Translations under genes and position numbers: made by a program
In this document: piece by piece, positions 45,215-56,061 of the stretch
Position numbering within the stretch: the stretch's first letter is position 1
How the letters are laid out: each line of letters starts with the position of its first letter
Origin: Oenanthe sinensis
Taxonomy: Eukaryota; Streptophyta; Magnoliopsida; Apiales; Apiaceae
DNA: 64,000 bases
Reading direction: 5' to 3'
Assembly: GCA_028671895.1 (NCBI GenBank)
Contig: JAPMAC010000221.1
Coordinates: 7,626,001-7,690,000 of the forward strand
The notes under the pieces: model-generated
The model's database searches: none
Told to the model about the DNA's origin: nothing
The model's input: only the letters and a program-made list of their open reading frames with translations

Positions 45215-48200
45215 ATATGTCTTGCTGCTAAGATCAAATCGAAATCATGGATCATTGACAGTGGATGTACAAGACATATGTGTGGAGACAAAGCTCAATT
45301 TATTAATCTCAAATTCAAGAAAGGTGGAGGTGTCACAATTGGTGATAGTAAGACTCTTCCTATTCTAGGTAAAGGTAAAGTAGGTAATGACACAACTTTT
45401 ATTGATAATGTTCGTTATGTTAAAGGCTTAAAATATAATTTGCTTAGTGTAAGTCAGTTGCATGATGATGGTCATTCAGTTGTTTTTGATAAAGATAAAT
45501 GTGTTATTACTGTTGCTACTAATCAGATTCCTCTAGTTGCTAGAAGGGAAGGCAATGTGTATGTGTTAGACTTTGAATTGCAGGAAACAGCTTGCTGCTT
45601 AGCTGCTGTTGACAATGATCCAACAATCTGGCATAGAAGATTGGGTCATGCTCACATGGACTTGCTCAACAGACTATCTAGCAAGAAGTTAGTGAGGGGT
45701 TTGCCAAAATTGAAGTATGTCAAGACACAAGTTTGTGATGCATGTCAATTGGGCAAACAGATTCAAAGTTCTCACAAGGCCAAAAAGGTTGTATCTACTA
45801 CAAAATCCTTAGAATTATTACATCTAGATTTGTTTGGTCCAGAATGTTATAAAAGTATTGGAGGTAAACAATATGGTTTTGTTATTGTTGATGATTATAC
45901 ACGTTTTACTTGGGTTTTATTTCTTCGTTCTAAAGATTCTGCTTTTGAGGAATTTGAGAAGCTAATTAAGGTTCTTGAGAACAAGCTGGACACAAGACTT
46001 GTAGGTATAAGAAGTGATCGAGGTGGTGAATTCAAGAAAGATTTTGTCACTTACTGTGAAGCAAGGGGCATCACTCATGAATTCTCTGCACCTAGAACTC
46101 CACAACAGAATGGAGTAGTGGAAAGAAAGAACAGGTCTTTAGAGGAAACTGCTAGAACTTTATTGCAGGAAAGCAAGCTGCCAAGGAGCTTTTGGGCAGA
46201 AGCAGTGAACACAGCCTGCTATGTTCTTAACAGAGTGGTGATCAGACCTATTCTTGAGAAAACTCCCTATGAGCTGTTGAGGAACAAAAGGCCTAACATC
46301 AGTTACTTTAAAGTGTTTGGTTCAAAGTGTTTTGTCCTCAAGAAAATCGACAGGGATGGTAAATTCGATGCTAAATCTTATGAGGCAATATTTCTTGGTT
46401 ATTCTTTAACTAGTAGAGCATATAGAGTCTTTAATTTAAAGAAACGCATTGTTGAGGAGTCTATTGATGTTATATTTCATGAACCTAACAATGATCTGTC
46501 AAGAGATGAGGAAGATGATGCAGGTGATGAAGCTGGAAGCAATAAAGCTACTGCAACGTCAGGTAGTCAGCAAGCTGATAAGACAAAGGAGCAAGCTGCT
46601 ACAATATCTACTGCTCAACAGTCAGACAGTCAGCAAGCTGAAACATCAAATCAGCCAGCTGACACTGCAATCTCAGTAGATGATACTATTGAACAGTTGT
46701 CTAAACTCAATCTAGGAGGGTCACAAACTCCTATAGCAAGGACTATAACTTCGGTTAGAACTGTTCATGAAGAGATATCCCAACATTCTCTCCCTAAAGC
46801 TACAAGAACTGTGAAGAATCATCCACCAACTCAAATCATTGGTGATGCTTCTGAGGGTGTCAAGACTAGAAGAGGGAAAGCAAACTTCTGTGCTTTTGCA
46901 GCTTTCCTAGCTCAAGAGGAACCCAAAAATGTTCAAGAGGCTTTAGAAGATGAAAATTGGATCATGGCAATGCAAGAGGAGCTGAATCAATTCAAAAGAT
47001 GTGATGTGTGGGAACTTGTGGAAAAGCCTAAAGATGTTTCAGTCATTGGTACTAAATGGGTCTTCAAGAACAAAGCTGATGAATTTGGTACAGTTACAAG
47101 GAACAAGGCACGGCTAGTTGCACAAGGCTAAAATCAACAAGAAGGAATTGATTTTGATCAAACTTATGCACCTGTTGCAAGGCTGGAGTCTATAAGAATG
47201 CTACTTTCATTTGCATGTTACAAGAAATTCAAGCTTCATCAAATGGATGTCAAAAGTGCATTTCTTAATGGCTATCTCAAAGAAGAAGTTTATGTCAAGC
47301 AACCTCCGGGCTTCGAGCATGAAAAGTTTCCAAATCATGTCTACAAACTAAAGAAGGCATTGTATGGACTAAGGCAAGCTCCTAGGTCTTGGTATGAACG
47401 ATTAAGTGAATTTCTACTTAAAAATGGCTTTATTCGAGGTAAAATTGATCCAACTTTATTTCTTAAATTTGATGGTAAGGATATTCTTGTTGTTCAAATT
47501 TATGTGGATGATATTGTTTTTGGATCAACTAATGATGCCATGTGTGAGTGGTTTTCAAAGTGTATGCACAGTGAGTTTGACATGAGCATGATGGGTGAAC
47601 TCAATTATTTTTTGGGTCTTCAAGTCAAACAAACAAAAGATGGAATCTTTGTGCATCAATCCAAATACATCAAGAATCTACTCAAGAGATTTGGATTTGA
47701 AACTGTCAAGGCAAAATCAACACCAATGAGTCAAGCTAGCAAGCTGACAACAGATGAAAAAGGTGTAGATGTTGATATTCGTAAGTATAGAGGTATGATT
47801 GGTAGTTTACTGTATCTTACTGCTTCTAGACCTGATATTATGTATGCAGTTTGTGTATGTGCTAGATTTCAATGCAAGCCTAAAGAGTCTCATTATAATG
47901 CTGTTAAGAGAATCTTTAAGTATTTAAGTGGTACTATCAATTTGGCTTTATTTTATCCTATCACAAATGCATTTGATCTTGTTGGGTATAGTGATGCAGA
48001 TTATGCAGGTTGTCACACTGATCGAAAGAGTACAAGTGGTGTTTGTGCATTTTTAGGCCAGAGTTTGGTCACTTGGCAATGCAAGAAACAGAACTCTGTT
48101 GCTTTATCAACAGCTGAGGGGGAGTATTTGGCAGCTGGCAGCTGTTGCTCTCAAATGTTGTGGATGATACAAACACTAAGGGATTTTGGAATCAAATGTG

Positions 48201-48442
48201 GAAGGATTCCAATATATTGTGACAATACAAGCGCTATTAACATTTCAGAAAATCCTGTCAATCACTCAAGAACAAAACATATTGATGTGAGACATCATTT
48301 CTTGAGAGACAATGTGGCTAAAGGGAAGATCAAGCTGATTTTTGTGCCTACAGAGTATCAGCTAGCTGACATCTTTACAAAGCCATTGGCAGAAGAGCGA
48401 TTTTCTATTATTAGAAGGGAACTTGGCATGTGTAACATCTAG
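45215..48442 (+). pseudogene. pol: Copia-2 Pol with one internal stop
   Basis: Polyprotein in order: protease (IIDSGCTRHM at 45253-45282, with the DSG active site), integrase (HRRLGHAH and CDACQLGK zinc site; core acids in LHLDLFGPE, RSDRGGEF and QQNGVVERKNR, 45820-46140), reverse transcriptase (KWVFKNKADE; MDVKSAFLNGYLKEEVYVKQ; YVDDIVFGST near 47501), RNase H (SDADYAGCHTDRKSTSG near 47988; STAEGEYLAA). It ends ELGMCNI at 48442. A TAA at 47129-47131 stands where the family has Tyr before Asn-Gln-Gln-Glu-Gly; the frame then continues unbroken. In-frame TAA (45188) and TAG (45212) separate it from gag. Confidence 0.93.
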
Positions 48443-48736
48443 TCAGCAAGCTGACACAAGGTTTTTCTAGATCTCAGCTTACTGATTGATTAACTGCACA
48501 TATGAGTTTATTGTTTGATTGAAATTATTTGATTTAATATATTTATGTGTTATGTGTTCCGTGCTAAGATTGGAAAAATCCACTTACTTGTTCTCCGTGT
48601 ATGACTATTCGGTTTTCTAGGCTAAGTAATTAGTGTAACTTTCAAATTTTAAACTAATTGCTATTTCATGATATATAATGATTATCTGTTAACATGATTA
48701 ATTATCTGTTTAATCATTGTGGAGTTTTTTTTTTAA

Positions 48737-50311
48737 ATGTTTAGTATTTTAAAGGGTGGGATAATTTCTAGTATTTCTCCGAAAAATACTCCTTTTAAAT
48801 CAATTAAAATAGGATTAGTTGAGCTTATTCACTCAAGACTCTTTGGCTCCCTATATTATCGGCCAAATCTGCGGATACGAGCTCTAGGGTTTCTCTTTAA
48901 CAAATACACTATATCTCTTGCTTTATCAATCTCAATCGTCAAAGTCATGCGGCAGACAAGGAAAATGAAGGCATCTGCAAGTGTTAAAGAGAACAAATTG
49001 AAGCGCAAGCTTATCGATGAGGATGATGATTTTATTGAACCACTGAACATTGATAGTGGAGATGATGTGTCAGAAGTTAATCGATCAGATCGTGAGGGTT
49101 CAGAATCGAAGAAAGTTAAGCGAAGTTTGCAGTTCGTCTCGGCTGATTTGGAAGCAAGGTCATTGTCTCTTGATTTGCTCAATCGTAAAGTTATTTTCGG
49201 CCGCCCTATTGCTGGTAAGGTTTTCTTTACTTGTGGCGCAGTAAAGTATTTTACTGATTTAGGTTTTGAGTCGTTTTTGGTTGACATGCCTAAGGATTGT
49301 TATGTGGATTATGTTCAAGAGTTTTATGCAAATTTGGTGCCTGATCAGTATGGTAACTTTATATCTATGGTTAGAGACACCAAAATTACTCTGAACAATG
49401 CTGTTTTGAACTCTGTCTTGAGGATTGAAAACCCATCTAAACTATCTGTGTTCACTAAAAAGGGTCCTGTGTTGTTGGATGATTTTAGCCCTTTAGTTCA
49501 ACTGAATACGGTTAGGGGTTTGCATGGTATTTTGGAGTTCAATTGCCCTACTACATCGAATGTTACTCCAATGGCTCATGTTCTGTTTAAGATTTGTTTG
49601 GCAAATATCTGTCCTAGGGTTGGAAGTAGGTCAAATTTCAACTGTCAAGATGTGTGTGTTGTTGGTATGTTACTAGCTGGTAAGAAGCTTGATTTAGCTG
49701 ATTTGATTTTGAAGAACATGTTGGCTGTTTTTGAGGGAAACCAGAGTACAGGGTTACCATATGGTTGTTTATTGACTAGAATTTTTGATTGGTATGGTGT
49801 CAAACTGAGGGATGTTGACAAATCTGTGGCTAAGGAGTTCTTGGACAACAAAAGCTTAGCTCAGTCTCATCTCAAAGTGGACAAGGATGGGAGTTTGGTG
49901 CAAGTTGAAGTTCAAACTCCAAGTACCGCTGTTGGTGAACAATCTACTGGATATTTTGAGAAAAAGTTTGAAGTTCTTGCTAAAGAGTTGAAAAATGATA
50001 ATGCCACTATGACTCTTGACATTGCTCACTTGGCTTCAAAAATTGAAAGTTTAACTGATGAGGTTAAGTCTTTTAGAGAAGTTGTGGTAAGTAAGTTGTT
50101 GACAGCTTATAAAAAGGAGCTCAAAATATCAGATGATGACAATGCTACAGAGTGTAACTTGGCTGGTCTGGCAAATGCTGCAGTAAGTAGTGCTGAGAAA
50201 AGTGGAAAAGATGGTGGATTAACTACTCCAGATGACAAAGTGCTAGAGACAGATGCTGAAGATGACAAGTTTGCAGATCCAGAGGATGCTGTGAGCCCAG
50301 AATATTCTTGA
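48737..50311 (+). CDS. Copia-2 third ORF (env-like position), up to 524 residues
   Basis: An open frame between pol and the 3' LTR, the place of the env-like gene in SIRE1-type elements. An inner start at about residue 71 (MRQTRKMKAS) is as plausible as the first ATG. A Lys/Arg- and Asp/Glu-rich N-terminal stretch is followed by a globular segment (LEARSLSLDLLNRKVIFGRP; VQEFYANLVPDQYGN) resembling the plant putative transposon protein domain. A coiled coil lies near residues 410-460 and the tail is acidic. I see no clear signal peptide, fusion peptide or C-terminal membrane anchor, so an envelope role is not supported by sequence. It is intact, and its frame is that of pol. Confidence 0.75.
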   Translation: MFSILKGGIISSISPKNTPFKSIKIGLVELIHSRLFGSLYYRPNLRIRALGFLFNKYTISLALSISIVKVMRQTRKMKASASVKENKLKRKLIDEDDDFIEPLNIDSGDDVSEVNRSDREGSESKKVKRSLQFVSADLEARSLSLDLLNRKVIFGRPIAGKVFFTCGAVKYFTDLGFESFLVDMPKDCYVDYVQEFYANLVPDQYGNFISMVRDTKITLNNAVLNSVLRIENPSKLSVFTKKGPVLLDDFSPLVQLNTVRGLHGILEFNCPTTSNVTPMAHVLFKICLANICPRVGSRSNFNCQDVCVVGMLLAGKKLDLADLILKNMLAVFEGNQSTGLPYGCLLTRIFDWYGVKLRDVDKSVAKEFLDNKSLAQSHLKVDKDGSLVQVEVQTPSTAVGEQSTGYFEKKFEVLAKELKNDNATMTLDIAHLASKIESLTDEVKSFREVVVSKLLTAYKKELKISDDDNATECNLAGLANAAVSSAEKSGKDGGLTTPDDKVLETDAEDDKFADPEDAVSPEYS

Positions 50312-50330
50312 ATATTCCTTTTTAATGATT

Positions 50331-50683
50331 AAGGGGGAGTATTTTAGGAGAATTAGGCTGGGTTGGGGTCAGTAGTTTTTAGTTTTTAAGTTTTAATTTC
50401 AAGCATGATAGACTTGTTAGTTAATTTTTGCTGGTATTTGTGGTACTTGAATATTTGCTGGTTTTTGGTACTTGGTTATTTTGGATAATTTTCGCTGGTT
50501 GCATGCTAGTATGCATGTGTTATTATCATGATATGCTATGGATTTGGTTTTAAATCTTATCTGTTAAATGCCTAGTGTATTTTATTTGCAATTTTATATC
50601 TGTGTTTACAAGATTGCAGGTATTTAGGGGGAGTAATTATTCTCCTAAATTATTTTGGTGTTAATCATCAAAAAGGGGGAGAT
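50331..50683 (+). other. Repeated polypurine tracts before the 3' LTR
   Basis: AAGGGGGAG at 50331-50339, TTAGGGGGAG at 50624-50633 and AAAAAGGGGGAGAT ending at 50683, next to the LTR. The last is the functional candidate. Multiple tracts are a known trait of the Sirevirus lineage. Confidence 0.75.
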
Positions 50684-51881
50684 TGAAACCCTTTAGATTT
50701 TGATGATCACACTGTTAGCAAGCTGAAAGCTTGTATATGATATAAAATAGCAAGCTGTTATACATGTACTAACTTGATTTTGCAGGTAATAGCTTACTGA
50801 TATGGTTATCAGTACAATATATATTTAAGTACATTGACAGCAAGCTGAAAGTAGGAAAACAAAGTGTTTCAGCAAGTTGACAGCATGGTAACAGGTTGTA
50901 TCAGCAAGCTGGCACTGGAACGCAGAAACTGTTTGGATAAGCAAGGAAGTCCGAATTTCATGGAGAATTTATAGGATCTTTACTTGTACGAGTCTATCTA
51001 ATATATATATGGTTATATATTATATTAGAGCTCAGTTTTATCAAATTCAAACAGATTTTAATATTCAAATTAATTTTCCTATTTAATAGGAGTTGGAGTT
51101 TGACTAAAACTTATCTTCTAAAAACCAACTCTTATCTATATTATATTGAGGCTGATTTCAAACGATTCTATCATCTTATTTATCCTCAATATACGTATTT
51201 TTAAATATATATACGTACCTTATCTTAACTAATTCAAACGTTGTAATTTCAACGTTAGTTTTGGTTTGATAAAATCGAATATATATATACAAGTGTGTAT
51301 AGTTTTTCTAAGAAGAAAAAGGAAGTGAAGCTAAACTGATTTGAAACATATATACACACTTCTTCTCAAACTTAAAACGTTCTTAGCAAATATCTTTGAG
51401 CTCTAGTATTATATATACTTATATATATACGTTAGAGAGCTTATAGTTTGAGTTGTATCTTTATTCACTTGTATTTGTTCAAGGTGTAATTGGTTGTGGC
51501 TGGATATTGAGCTTGTGAAACAGGGTTTGGGAACTAGAGAGCTAGAGAAGGCTGTACTAGGGTAGTATAGTGCTTAGAGAGCTAGAGAGTTCGATAGAAC
51601 AGGGTTTCAGCAAGCTAGTATCAGTTGCAAGGGAATATGGGAGGAATATTATTGTAATCTTGTAATCGTGGTTGGTTTTGATTAATAATATTCTCTCTTA
51701 CCAGTTGGTAGGGGACCAGGACGTAGACCATAGGAGATTAGGGGTCGAACCTGGCTAAAAGTCTTGGTGTTATTTACTTTTTCTGTACTGCATTGCATAT
51801 AGCAGCTAGCTGACAGTGTCTGTTAATCAATCTTAGCTAGCTGACAGGCTTAATAACTTGGTAAAATTAAAATTGGTCATT
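50684..51881 (+). repeat. 3' LTR of Copia-2, end-truncated
   Basis: Matches 41791-42988 base for base except about one site, then stops; the last 46 bp of the LTR (with the CA end) and the target duplication are gone. AT-rich flank begins at 51882. Confidence 0.93.
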
Positions 51882-53689
51882 AATCTCTATTTTAAATTTA
51901 ATGTTAATCAATAAATTAAAATGTTAAACATATGTATCAATAAATTACATATTATTAAAATCTAATAAATATATTTATAATATATATATATATTAAGATA
52001 TTATGTTATTTTAAATTTTTTTAGTGATTTAAAATATTTATATAAATAATTTCAAATTTAATATAAGTTTAAGTAATTTTAATATCAATGTACTTTTTTA
52101 CTGAATTATTTAAAATTTTATGTAACCCATATCTTAATTATAAAATAATGTATGAATATTTTGTAAAATAATTTATACTAAATAAAATAATAATTTTAAA
52201 AATATTATATAATATTATTTTTCAAAAACCATGCATATGCATGGGACTAGACTAATTAGTGAACAACCCATAGTGAAATCATAAATCTATGTTCTAATAT
52301 ATTGAGTTGGTTATATGTTCGTCTATGTAACCCCATCAGAATTAATAATTTTCCCATTTCACGTAAATATCAGCCTTATAAACACCACAAAAGAGATCAA
52401 AGTCGACATTGAATTCTTCATAAAGTAAGAATGGTGCTTCGAAAGTGAGCATAACTGAATACCGTTTCTTAATCAATAACCTTCTTGGATCTACATGGTC
52501 GACCTTGTATAGATACTAGGTATCATATTCAATTTTGGGTATAGCTATTTCTCCGATATTATAACTTCATCACCTAGGTGCATTATACTAAACACCTCGA
52601 CCAAGGGGATGCCAAAACAATACTAAGAGTCTTTGAATAAAATTTTAAAAAAAAAGTTTTATCAATAAGCAAGTAAATCAATTCTAAAAAAAGAAAATTC
52701 ATCGAGGTATGTGCTAGTTATAATAGGAACCTATTTTTCTAAAAATAAGTACTTATTTCCGGTAAATAGAATGTGAATATGTGTTTTTTCTGAAAATGAA
52801 CATTTATTAGATATTTCTTAAAAATGAACTTGAGATATTATTTTATTTTTCAGAAATAAATGTTTATTTCCAAAAAAAAGTATTTTTGAATATTGAAACT
52901 AGGGAAGGTCTAATCCTCATCAGAAAGGAAGAAGGCATAACCCCAATACAAATATTACTACTACAAAACTCTCTTTGCAAAACATCGCCAAACAATTTAA
53001 TAAAAAACAAATGGTATTTGAATGGAAATAATAAGAAACCTTTTTAACTAATAAAATCAATGTTTTTAGGGAAAAGAATATGAGATAATGAATAAGTTAT
53101 AAACCAATCGGAGAAGAAAAGACATATGCTTGAGGAGTCATAAGAATCCCATATTCTTTTGGGAGAAATGGAAAAATTGAAATCGTATATGTAATTTGCT
53201 TTTGCCCTTGGTCTAACTACAAGATTTCTTCCACCACTGCAGAATATACTGCCACCGTCAATTGGCTTGGCTAATTTTACTTTTTCTCTAATTAATTTCA
53301 CTTTGATCAGAAATTAATATTATTTTTTTATAATTTTTAAAATTACATTTTTAAAGTACATTAATTTTTTATAATTATATAATCTATTTAACACTATTAT
53401 AAGCGGAATAGTGTTTATTTGGTAGTTTGTTTCGTGGTTCAAAGCCTTCCAAAAAAATTGTAAATAATTTCTAAAAACAATACATTTAATTTATTTCATT
53501 TATAATATAATACTATATTATAATTTCATTATCACTCAATCTCTTTAAACTTTATTAAATTATAAAATAGTATTTGTTATAAAATTCTATTGAAATTCTT
53601 GAAAAATTAAATACATATGATTTATTTCATTTATAATATTGTAAGATTCTTATACTAAAAAAGAATGAGTATACCACTGGAAGGCTAAG
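51882..53689. other. AT-rich spacer
   Basis: Contains a second copy of the AT-rich family seen upstream of Copia-2 (52090-52240), and short internal repeats of AATAAGTACTTATTT type near 52740-52870. No gene recognised. Confidence 0.5.
52229..52255 (+). other. Helitron-like 3' terminus (candidate)
   Basis: A perfect 16-bp palindrome CCATGCATATGCATGG, then GACTAGACTAA and a T. Helitrons end in a hairpin about ten bases before CTRR and insert before T; this fits. The upstream AT-rich family would be the element body. No 5' TC end was found. Confidence 0.35.
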
Positions 53690-54972
53690 ATGCTACACCA
53701 TCCGGAAGCAACAGACCTTGACTATCTTGACAAAATTTATGATGTACCTTACATGCCCTCAAAGCTTGTCCCTCAAACCACTGTTAAAGGAAAAATTGTT
53801 GGTGAACACTTCATTGATAAACCAAAGGCTGAATGGTCAAAAGAAGACAAAGAGAATGTTTTTAAAAACATTCTTTTCAACAGTTTGGACTCTGTTCTCA
53901 CAAACTTTGTGATATCTTGCAGGACTGCTCAAAAGATGTGGACAAAACTTGGAATGCACTGTGAAGGAACTAAAAGATGTCAAGAAGAGTGCTAGGTCAC
54001 TTCAAATTCAAGAGTATGAGTACTTTGAAGCAAAACTTGGAAAATCAATCGCTGAAGTATTTAACAGGTTTATAAAACTCTTGAATGAGATGGCTATACT
54101 TGGTAAGACATATGACTCTGAAGATACTAATACCTAGTTTTTGATAGCCCTTCCTGAAGAGTGGGATAACAAGATAACTGCTATAAGAGAAGCTAGATAT
54201 TTGGATGAAATAACTCTAGAAGAATTGTATGGCATACTGAAGACATATGATTTAGAGATGCAATAAAGAAAGAACAAAAAGGCTGGAAAAGTGAAATTTG
54301 TGGCACTCATGATGGAGTCTGAAAAGGAACAACATGAAAAACCCAATGAAATAAAAAAGAAAGAAAGAAAGAAAAAGGGTAAAACAGTTTTTGAGTCAGA
54401 GTCTACTGTCACAGACAATGATTCTGATGATGAGATTGATATAAATCATAGATGGCTATGTTTACTAGGAATTTTAAAAAGATGAAATTCAACAAAAGAA
54501 CTAGTAAGTTTAGCTAGAAGCCAACATTCAAAAAGGAAGATGAACTATAATCAAATTTGATAAAACTAAAGTTAAGTGTTTCAATTGTGGAATACTTGGG
54601 CATTTTGCCAGTGAGTGCAGAAAGGCTACGAATCAAGGCAAAGGGAAAGAACTCATCTCAAATGAGAAGGATTGGGCAGATTCAAGTTCAAAGGATGAAA
54701 TTGACTATGAAAATCTAGCTTTAATGATTGTCTCATTGGAAAAATCTGAATCACCCAAAGGACCCTCATCACCTAAATATCATGTATCAATCTTCTCTTC
54801 TGAATCTTTACTAAGCTTAGACTATGATGATATAAAAATTGTCCAAAGTGAGGTTAAAAATATAATGGCTAACTATAGATCACTCATAAATGACAATGAA
54901 AGGTTAAAAAAAAACTTGACCTTGTTGAGTAGGAATAACTACCTAGAATCTGAACTAGTTCTTATGGATTAA
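53690..54972 (+). pseudogene. Decayed copia gag, a different lineage
   Basis: UBN2-type gag pieces in shifting frames: KLVPQTTVKGKIVGEHFIDK and WSKEDKENVFKNILFNSLDS, a frameshift near 53960, then KSARSLQIQEYEYFEAKLGK and FNRFIKLLNEMAILGKTYDS, a stop at 54137, ALPEEWDNKITAIREARYLD and a stop at 54266. A zinc knuckle CFNCGILGHFASEC lies near 54580. The tail, to 54972, is a coiled-coil region. No LTR, primer site or pol is found, so it is an isolated fragment. Confidence 0.85.
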
Positions 54973-55246
54973 CCAATATGAGCCTTAAATATAATTAGGA
55001 GTAATTTCAATTTTTTTTAAATAAAGCTACATTTGATTACAAATCATATAAAAAAGTTACATTTAGCGGTATTTTGGCAAATATTTTCAAAAGATAATAA
55101 AATCACAAAAAATTAATAATATATTTTTATTAATTTTTGAAAACTAATTAGATATGAATAAAACATGATGTCATTCTACTCGAATAAAAAATTCAAATAT
55201 TATTTGAAAATTCGGTCGGATCAACATGAAAACCCAAACCGGGATT

Positions 55247-55660
55247 TAGGGCTGTAATTTGAGCCCAACAAGCCTTAGTTTCGAGTCAGGCGTAATTCGA
55301 GCCAAGGTTAATCGAGTCAAGTTGAGCTGACTCGTTTTACTAATCGAGCCTAAACATCTGCCCGAACTCGACTCATTTAATTTTATGAGTCGAGTCGAGC
55401 TGTCTCGTTTAATTAAACGAGTCAGTTTTAACGAGTCAGGTGAGACGACTCATTTAATTTTACACTTAATCGAGTCTAAACCTCTACCTGAATTGGGCTC
55501 ATTTAATTTCAAGAGTCGAGCCGAGCTGACTCGTTTAATTAAACGAGTCGGAACCTCTGTCTGAACTCAGATCGTTTAACTAGACGAACCGAGTCGAGCC
55601 CAATTAAACGAGTTTAAGTTGGGCAAGCTCGCGAGCTACCCAACCTGAATTACAGCTCTA
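55247..55660. mobile_element. hAT-type MITE, 414 bp
   Basis: Inverted ends TAGGGCTGTAATT and the complement of TAGAGCTGTAATT, with a perfect 8-bp target duplication CCGGGATT at 55239-55246 and 55661-55668. Eight-base duplications define hAT. The inside is full of GAGTCGAGC/GCTGACTCG and the palindrome TCGTTTAATTAAACGA. Non-coding. Confidence 0.95.
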
Positions 55661-56061
55661 CCGGGATTTAATGGAAAAACCTAAACTTTTTCATTCCCGT
55701 CAGTTTCGGATAATTATTTTGTGTAATTCTGGATAGAAGTAAAATACAATAATCATTTTAACAACTTAACGAGGTTGATACAAAAAGTCAAAACACGATA
55801 ATTTGATAAGAAATTGTAATCGTTTTTGCACTGAAATTGATTCAAGAATTCCGAACACAATAATAATCCAAGAGACGATCCATTACTTTGTGTGCATCGT
55901 CATTCATCCATGTGCTGATGTGCATATGTAAAATATCAAATACAAATAAATAATATTTTTTTAAAATATAGAAAAATTAATTAAAATTATTTGTCAAAGA
56001 AAAACTCTATAACAACATTATTGATGACCACCTAAAAATTACGTAAACTCTCTCTTCTTCC
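55661..56061. other. Spacer before the LINE
   Basis: AT-rich; may include the LINE 5' untranslated region near its right end (CTCTCTCTTCTTCC just before the ATG at 56062). Nothing else seen. Confidence 0.45.

Larger units (their letters stand above)
41791..51881 (+). mobile_element. Copia-2, young SIRE/Maximus-type copia element
   Basis: 5' LTR 41791-43034, gag, pol and a third ORF, then the 3' LTR from 50684, which stops 46 bp short of its expected end. The two LTRs align over 1198 bp with no indel and one substitution noticed (C to T near 50878), so insertion was very recent. Primer site TGGTATCAGAGC at 43037-43048 (initiator Met tRNA type). Three polypurine-like tracts precede the 3' LTR. 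The extra ORF after pol and the repeated tracts are marks of Sirevirus-lineage elements. Only one internal stop breaks pol. No target duplication is visible. Confidence 0.95.

Noticed and set aside
48856..49287. 143-residue minus-strand frame
   Set aside because: It is the complement of the third ORF of Copia-2, which has far better support.
53044..53301. 85-residue minus-strand frame in spacer
   Set aside because: No recognisable motif, no splice or promoter context; treated as chance.
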